From an uncultured Bacteroidales bacterium (lineage in GTDB: Bacteria; Bacteroidota; Bacteroidia; Bacteroidales; UBA932), in NCBI GenBank assembly GCA_947303465.1, contig CAMYYI010000006.1:18810-82809 (forward strand): a stretch of DNA of 64,000 nt. The letters are read 5' to 3'. A program made the translations under genes and the position numbers. Positions 59,542 through 64,000 of the stretch are shown here, piece after piece. Numbering within the stretch: the first letter of the stretch is position 1; each line of letters opens with the position of its first letter. The notes under the pieces are model-generated. The model worked only from the letters and a program-made list of their open reading frames with translations. It made no database searches and was not told the origin of the DNA.

Positions 59542-60921
59542 ATGCTTAGAACGCGTTTAATCATTGTTTGCGCTGCCTTGACGGCGCTTCTGGTTTCTTG
59601 TGGACAGAACGACGGAATCATACGTACACCTGTTCCTCCCCGTCCCGCCGGACAGCAGGACATGCTGCAGTTTGCCGCCGAGCCCATCGCTGACGTAGGT
59701 ATTGGTGTCGTAGGCCTAGGAGACCGCGGCTCAGGTGCTGTACGCCGTCTCTCCTATGTTCCCGGCAGCCATGTCGCCGCCATCTGCGACGTAGAGACCG
59801 ACAGGGCAGAGAAGAACCTCGAGTTCCTGCAGGGACGCGGCATGACCGCAAAGATCTATGCCGGCGACGAGGAGATATACAAGCAGCTCTGCGAAGATCC
59901 CGAGGTCGACCTGGTGTATATCTGCACCGACTGGATTCACCACGTTCCCGTAGCCCTTTATGCCATGGAACACGGCAAGCACGTAGCCTTGGAGGTTCCT
60001 TCCGCCGAGACTCTTCAGGCTTGCTGGGATCTCGTGAATACCTCCGAAAGGACCCGCAGGCACTGCATGATACTGGAGAATTGCTGTTATGATTTCTTTG
60101 AGCTTACGGCTCTTGAAATGGCACAGCAGGGCGTTTTCGGAGAAGTCATCCATGCCGAGGGCGCCTATCATCACAACCTCGATCCCTATTGGAGCGGCTA
60201 CTGGCACAACTGGCGCCTGGACTTCAACCAGAAGCATCGCGGCGACCTCTATCCTACCCACGGCTTCGGCCCCGTCTGCCAGGTGCTGAACATTCACCGC
60301 GGCGACCGCCTTACCACCCTTGTGGCTATGGATACCGATCCGTTCAACGGCCCCAAGCTTGTCGAGGCCCGTACAGGAGAGCCTTGCACCGACTTTAAGA
60401 ACGGCGACGAAACCATGACCATGCTGCGCACCGCAAAGGGTAAGAGCATACTCATCGAGCACGATGTAATGACCCCTCGTCCTTATGACCGTATGTACCA
60501 GCTGGTAGGCACGGACGGCTATGCTGCCAAGTACCCGGTCGGACAGATCTGCCTGCGTACCGAGAATACCGGTGAGGTGAACTACGAAGACCTCGAATTC
60601 GAGAAGGTATACGAAGGAGCAGAGCTCGACGCCCTTATGGCCAAGTACCGTAATCCAATCCTCACTCCCGAGCTTGAGGAAATGGCCAAGGAAGTCGGCG
60701 GACACGGCGGAATGGACTTCATCATGGACTACCGCCTGGTTTACTGCCTCAACAACGGTCTGCCTCTGGACATGGATGTATATGACCTTGCGGAGTGGTG
60801 CTGCGTGACCGAGCTCAGCCGCATCTCTCTCGAGAACGGATGCGCTCCCGTGGAGGTTCCGGACTTCACCCGCGGTGCCTGGGACCGTATTCAGGGATTC
60901 AGCTACGCATTCGCTGAATAA
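59542..60921 (+). CDS. GH109-type glycosidase (Gfo/Idh fold), predicted lipoprotein
   Basis: The 459-residue protein has a lipobox (ALLVSC, C20) and an NAD-binding Rossmann motif IGVVGLGDRGSG. The segments YWHNWRLDFNQKHRGDLYPTHGFGPV and GGHGGMDFIMDYRL match GH109, NAD-dependent alpha-N-acetylgalactosaminidases known to act on blood-group A and mucin-type glycans. The lipobox places it outside the cytoplasm. It is 24 nt after the NahK-like kinase gene, so release and phosphorylation of amino sugars may be linked. Other GH109-like proteins have unknown substrates. Confidence 0.85.
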   Translation: MLRTRLIIVCAALTALLVSCGQNDGIIRTPVPPRPAGQQDMLQFAAEPIADVGIGVVGLGDRGSGAVRRLSYVPGSHVAAICDVETDRAEKNLEFLQGRGMTAKIYAGDEEIYKQLCEDPEVDLVYICTDWIHHVPVALYAMEHGKHVALEVPSAETLQACWDLVNTSERTRRHCMILENCCYDFFELTALEMAQQGVFGEVIHAEGAYHHNLDPYWSGYWHNWRLDFNQKHRGDLYPTHGFGPVCQVLNIHRGDRLTTLVAMDTDPFNGPKLVEARTGEPCTDFKNGDETMTMLRTAKGKSILIEHDVMTPRPYDRMYQLVGTDGYAAKYPVGQICLRTENTGEVNYEDLEFEKVYEGAELDALMAKYRNPILTPELEEMAKEVGGHGGMDFIMDYRLVYCLNNGLPLDMDVYDLAEWCCVTELSRISLENGCAPVEVPDFTRGAWDRIQGFSYAFAE

Positions 60922-60944
60922 TCCCGGAAATCGCTAAAAATAAT

Positions 60945-60985
60945 CCCCTCTTGATTGCTGATAATCAGGAGGGGAAACTTTTTTG
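60945..60985 (+). terminator. Intrinsic terminator after the GH109 gene
   Basis: CCCCTCTTGATT (60945-60956) pairs with AATCAGGAGGGG (60963-60974) including one T-G pair, then a 6-T run at 60979-60984. Confidence 0.85.
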
Positions 60986-61016
60986 TTATGTAGGTTAACA
61001 AATTTGTTTCAAAAGG

Positions 61017-62111
61017 CTATTTCGGGGCCAGTTTGTACAGAACGGCGGCTATTGCGGTATATACGAAGTTCGGCAGCCACAGCGCCCAGCCGGCCGGCAG
61101 GGTGCCCGTAAATACGAACATTTCGCTGAACTTCAGGAAGAGTATGTACAGGAATGCAAGGCCTATTCCGAGGGCCAGGTTGAAGCCTATTCCGCCGCGC
61201 TTCTTCTTGCTGGTCAGGGCTACTGCCATGATGGTAAGGATGAAGGCGGAGAAGGGCAGGGTCATTCGTCTGTTCTTCTCTATCTGGGCGTACATCACAT
61301 TAGAGTCGCCCCTCATCTTCTGCGTTGCGATAAGGGCGTTGAGATCTTTTTGAGTAAGCGTTTCCACCGTCTTCTGGTTGCGGTAGAAATCGCTCAGTTT
61401 AAGTGCGATTACGGTGTCCAGCTGGTCGCCGCAGCGTACATTGTCTTCCAGTCCGGTGCCATAGTCGCGTATGAACCAGCGGCGAAGATGCCAGCCGTCC
61501 ATGGTGCTGTCCCAACTGGCCGATTCGGCGGTCAGCTTGGATATCATCTTGTTGTTTTCTATAGTTTCCAGCGTGAACTTGTATGCCGTGTTGTTGTAGG
61601 CGCTGAACGACTGTACGAACACGAACTGTCCGGGCGCTATCTGGTAGTGAACGTTGTTGCGGCTGTACTTGGTGTAGTTCTGGTCAACGTACTTTGTCTC
61701 AAAATCCACCCTGGTCGCATTGGAGCGGGGGATTACGTAGAGATTGAGTCCCAGCGACAACAGGGCTATGAGGGCTGCGGACACCATGTACGGCACCATC
61801 ATCCTGTGATAGCTGACACCTCCTGACAAAATGGCGATGATTTCCGAGTTCGCGGCCATCCTGGAGGTGAAGAAAATCACCGTGATGAACACGAAGAGCG
61901 GCGAGAACATGTTGATGAAGTAGGGGATGAAGTTCACATAATAGTCGAATATTATGGTTTTCAGGGGCACTTCGTGCTCTACAAAGTTCTCTATCTTTTC
62001 GGATATGTCGAAGATGATGACTATGCCTATGATGATGAGCAGCGCAATGAAGAAGGTCGAGAGGAACTTCTTCATTATATAGCGGTCCAGTATTTTAGGC
62101 TTCAGGCTCAT
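61017..62111 (-). CDS. LptF/LptG-family permease (YjgP/YjgQ)
   Basis: The 364-residue protein has three N-terminal helices (FLSTFFIALLIIIGIVIIFDIS, FIPYFINMFSPLFVFITVIFFTS and MVPYMVSAALIALLSLGLNLY), a beta-jellyroll-like middle part (residues about 130-250) and three C-terminal helices. This is the LptF/LptG layout; these permeases extract LPS with LptB and hand it to LptC/LptA. It follows tgt by 2 nt, the usual Bacteroidota arrangement. Whether it is LptF or LptG cannot be told here. Confidence 0.88.
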   Translation of the reverse strand: MSLKPKILDRYIMKKFLSTFFIALLIIIGIVIIFDISEKIENFVEHEVPLKTIIFDYYVNFIPYFINMFSPLFVFITVIFFTSRMAANSEIIAILSGGVSYHRMMVPYMVSAALIALLSLGLNLYVIPRSNATRVDFETKYVDQNYTKYSRNNVHYQIAPGQFVFVQSFSAYNNTAYKFTLETIENNKMISKLTAESASWDSTMDGWHLRRWFIRDYGTGLEDNVRCGDQLDTVIALKLSDFYRNQKTVETLTQKDLNALIATQKMRGDSNVMYAQIEKNRRMTLPFSAFILTIMAVALTSKKKRGGIGFNLALGIGLAFLYILFLKFSEMFVFTGTLPAGWALWLPNFVYTAIAAVLYKLAPK

Positions 62112-62113
62112 TC

Positions 62114-63247
62114 CTACATTCTCTGGCTTACGCGCTTGACCGCCATCTCCTTCCAGCTTGCAAAATCGCCGGCTTCTATATGTGCCCTTGCCTGGCGTAC
62201 TACGTCCAGATAGAATGCCAGGTTGTGCTCGCTCGCCAGCATTGCGGCGAACATTTCGCCGGCAATGAAGAGATGGTGCAGGTATGCGCGGGTATAGGCG
62301 TGGTCCGCAAAAGACGTGCCCATAGGGTCGATGTCAGTAAAATCTTCCGCCCATTTGGCGTTCCGCATGTTCATTATGCCGTTCCAGGTGAAGAGCATGC
62401 CGTTCCTGCCGTTGCGTGTGGGCATTACGCAGTCGAACATATCCACGCCGCGGGCAATGGCCTCCAGGAGGTTGGCTGGCGTACCTACGCCCATGAGGTA
62501 GCGGGCCCTGCCCTGGGGTATCACGGGGTCAAGTACTTCCAGCATTTCATACATCACTTCCGTGGGTTCTCCTACGGCCAGTCCGCCAATCGCTATGCCG
62601 GCCTCGGAATACTGCAGGGCATGCTCAGCGGCTTCCACGCGGAGGTCCGGATAGGTGCATCCCTGTATGATGGGGAAGAAGGTCTGGGCGTGTCCGTACA
62701 GGGGCTCAGTCTCCTTGAAATGCTTTGAGTAACGCTCCAGCCAACCCTGCGTAAGCTTCAGAGACTTAGCGGCATACTGTCTGTCTGCATCGCCTGGGCA
62801 ACACTCGTCCAGGGCCATCATAATATCGGCCCCTATGATGCGCTGTGTGTCCACGTTGTTCTCCGGAGTGAAGAGGTGGCGGGAGCCGTCGATATGCGAC
62901 TGGAAGCGGCACCCTTCTTCCGTAATCTTGCGTATCTGGCTCAGGCTGAATACCTGGAAGCCGCCGCTGTCAGTAAGGATGGGACGGTCCCAGTTCTCGA
63001 AGCAGTGCAGGCCGCCGGCCTTGCGGAGTATGTCCAGCCCGGGGCGAAGATAGAGGTGGTAGGTGTTGCCGAGTATGATTTCCGCCCCTATATCTTCTTT
63101 CAAGTCCCTGTGCCACACGCCCTTCACGGAACCCACCGTGCCGACCGGCATGAAGATGGGGGTGTGAATCTCGCCGTGGTCTGTGGTGAGAATGCCTGTG
63201 CGGGCAGAGGAAGCCGTATCTTTGGCGGTCCTGGTGAACTTGAACAT
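62114..63247 (-). CDS. tgt: tRNA-guanine transglycosylase lacking the zinc cysteines
   Basis: The 377-residue enzyme exchanges guanine-34 for a queuosine precursor in GU(N) tRNAs. Substrate and catalytic motifs are present: LTDSGGFQVFSL, IGGLAVGEP, MGVGTPANLLEAIARGVDMFDCVMPTRNGRNG. In most Tgt proteins the next segment holds a CxCxxC zinc site; here it reads DPMGTSFADHAYTRAYLHHL, with no cysteines. The start at 63247 is chosen because a -7 box ends 4 nt upstream (63252-63259); the longer frame to 63784 is spurious. Operon with the LptF/G permease. Confidence 0.93.
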   Translation of the reverse strand: MFKFTRTAKDTASSARTGILTTDHGEIHTPIFMPVGTVGSVKGVWHRDLKEDIGAEIILGNTYHLYLRPGLDILRKAGGLHCFENWDRPILTDSGGFQVFSLSQIRKITEEGCRFQSHIDGSRHLFTPENNVDTQRIIGADIMMALDECCPGDADRQYAAKSLKLTQGWLERYSKHFKETEPLYGHAQTFFPIIQGCTYPDLRVEAAEHALQYSEAGIAIGGLAVGEPTEVMYEMLEVLDPVIPQGRARYLMGVGTPANLLEAIARGVDMFDCVMPTRNGRNGMLFTWNGIMNMRNAKWAEDFTDIDPMGTSFADHAYTRAYLHHLFIAGEMFAAMLASEHNLAFYLDVVRQARAHIEAGDFASWKEMAVKRVSQRM

Positions 63248-63251
63248 GGTG

Positions 63252-63259
63252 CAAAAGTA
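63252..63259 (-). promoter_or_regulatory. -7 promoter box for tgt
   Basis: The minus strand reads TACTTTTG-CACC-ATG, a 4-nt gap to the start codon. Confidence 0.73.
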
Positions 63260-63271
63260 CGGAAAAATAAT

Positions 63272-63279
63272 TATATTTG
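63272..63279 (+). promoter_or_regulatory. -7 promoter box for the nucleoside transporter gene
   Basis: TATATTTG, 19 nt before the ATG at 63299, 12 bp from the divergent tgt box. Confidence 0.76.
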
Positions 63280-63298
63280 TGTGTTTAACACTACCAAT

Positions 63299-64000
63299 AT
63301 GAAAAACAAGAAACTCATATTCAGGCTCATCCTGATGCTTTTCCTGGAATTCGCCGTCTGGGGCGCTTATCTTACTTCCCTTGGCCGCTATCTCGGCAAT
63401 ATAGGGCTCGGCTCCCAGATCAAGTGGTTCTTTGCCATGCAGGGCATTGTTTCCATCTTCATGCCCACACTTATGGGTATCCTGGCAGACAAGAAGATGG
63501 AGGCCCAGAAAGTGCTGTCCCTGTGTCACGGCATAGCCGGCCTGGCAATGGCAGGAGCAGGCATCTACTGCATGAATGCGGGCGATGCGGTTCAGTTCGC
63601 CCCACTGTTCATCCTTTACAGCATCAGCGTGGCCTTCTTCATGCCCACCATCGCGCTCGTCAATTCGGTGTCTTACAACGCCATGGCCAAGGAGGGTATG
63701 GATCCTGTCAAGGATTTTCCGCCCATCCGTGTATTCGGTACCGTGGGCTTTATCTGCAGCATGCTGACCACCAACTTCCTGCACATAGACGGAGTTGCCA
63801 TGCAGGACAGCTACACCCAGCTCATTTCTTCCGGCGTGCTGTCCCTGATTCTCTGCGGATACGCCCTTACCATGCCGGCGTGCCCCATAGACAAGAGCAA
63901 GAAGAACGAGAGCCTCGCAGATGCCTTCGGCCTCAAGGCCTTCTCCCTGTTCAAGGACGGCCAGTTCGCCATCTTCTTCATCTTCTCCATGCTGCTGGGC
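63299..64000 (+). CDS. NupG-type nucleoside:proton MFS symporter, N-terminal part
   Basis: The first 234 codons of a membrane protein are in the window. Six hydrophobic segments are visible, with MKNKKLIFRLILMLFLEFAVWGAYLTSLGRYL at the start and PPIRVFGTVGFICSM in the fourth-fifth helix region, matching nucleoside:H+ symporters of the NupG family. Import of nucleosides would complement the purine-salvage operon at 40-43 kb. The 3' end is cut by the window edge. Confidence 0.85.
   Translation, partial: MKNKKLIFRLILMLFLEFAVWGAYLTSLGRYLGNIGLGSQIKWFFAMQGIVSIFMPTLMGILADKKMEAQKVLSLCHGIAGLAMAGAGIYCMNAGDAVQFAPLFILYSISVAFFMPTIALVNSVSYNAMAKEGMDPVKDFPPIRVFGTVGFICSMLTTNFLHIDGVAMQDSYTQLISSGVLSLILCGYALTMPACPIDKSKKNESLADAFGLKAFSLFKDGQFAIFFIFSMLLG

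Noticed and set aside
63248..63784. N-terminal extension of tgt by 179 codons
   Set aside because: It would run antisense through the nucleoside transporter gene and contain the tgt promoter; Tgt starts at MFKFTRTAKD.

Overview
The window looks like a chromosomal segment of a moderately GC-rich member of Bacteroidales (phylum Bacteroidota), probably an uncultured gut lineage. This rests on three things seen in the sequence: about two dozen promoters with the Bacteroidota -7 box TAnnTTTG, Bacteroidota-typical families (DUF3276, DUF5606, DUF1573, a 305-residue NusB, UpxY-like NusG, Fib_succ_major/BIG2 lipoprotein, GH109), and typical gene neighbourhoods (nusB-yajC-ybbR-coaE, gmk-nadD, tgt next to an LptF/G permease). 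No tRNA, rRNA operon, CRISPR array, phage or intact insertion sequence was seen; one structural RNA, rnpB, is present. A closer taxonomic placement cannot be made by eye.

Layout. 1-9 kb: the 5' part of dnaK, an RluA-type pseudouridine synthase, a large modular surface lipoprotein, nadD-gmk, class II aldolase, corA and a secreted aldose epimerase. 9-16 kb: minus-strand pnuC-recR-mntP, then rpsA, rnz, a glucosaminidase with LysM repeats and mltG. 16-32 kb: M16 protease, DUF1573 protein, ferredoxin, recA diverging from rlmN, a patatin/Omp85 protein, recX, rnhA, pdxA, a PAP2 phosphatase, an M64 protease diverging from glnA, and a NusG-like factor. 30-46 kb: esterase, menA-like prenyltransferase, CPBP protease, parE, a RelA/SpoT homologue, an F420 ligase homologue, uvrB, a purine-salvage operon, and the nusB-yajC-ybbR-coaE-DUF5606-rimO operon. 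47-64 kb: glpACB, rnpB, a short LysR-like HTH protein, a porin-like protein with potABCD and a Gfo/Idh oxidoreductase, an amino-sugar cluster (NahK-like kinase plus GH109 enzyme), an LptF/G permease with tgt, and the start of a nucleoside MFS transporter.

Most genes are housekeeping and form short operons with 1-14 bp overlaps. The polyamine transporter, the amino-sugar cluster, the anaerobic glycerol-3-phosphate dehydrogenase and the epimerase fit an anaerobic gut scavenger, by inference.

Two system-level signals stand out. First, short palindromic repeats with a GAGCGnAGC-like core occur between genes and also inside genes: a head-to-head pair forms the P12 arm of RNase P RNA, an in-frame copy with a 21-bp tandem array lies in the TRAM region of rimO, and a different C5/G5 palindrome lies in frame in rlmN. 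This resembles the behaviour known for Rickettsia palindromic elements. Second, at least nine genes have their -7 box ending only 4-6 nt before the start codon, and three more 7-9 nt before it, which predicts leaderless or nearly leaderless mRNAs; the other promoters lie at least 17 nt away.
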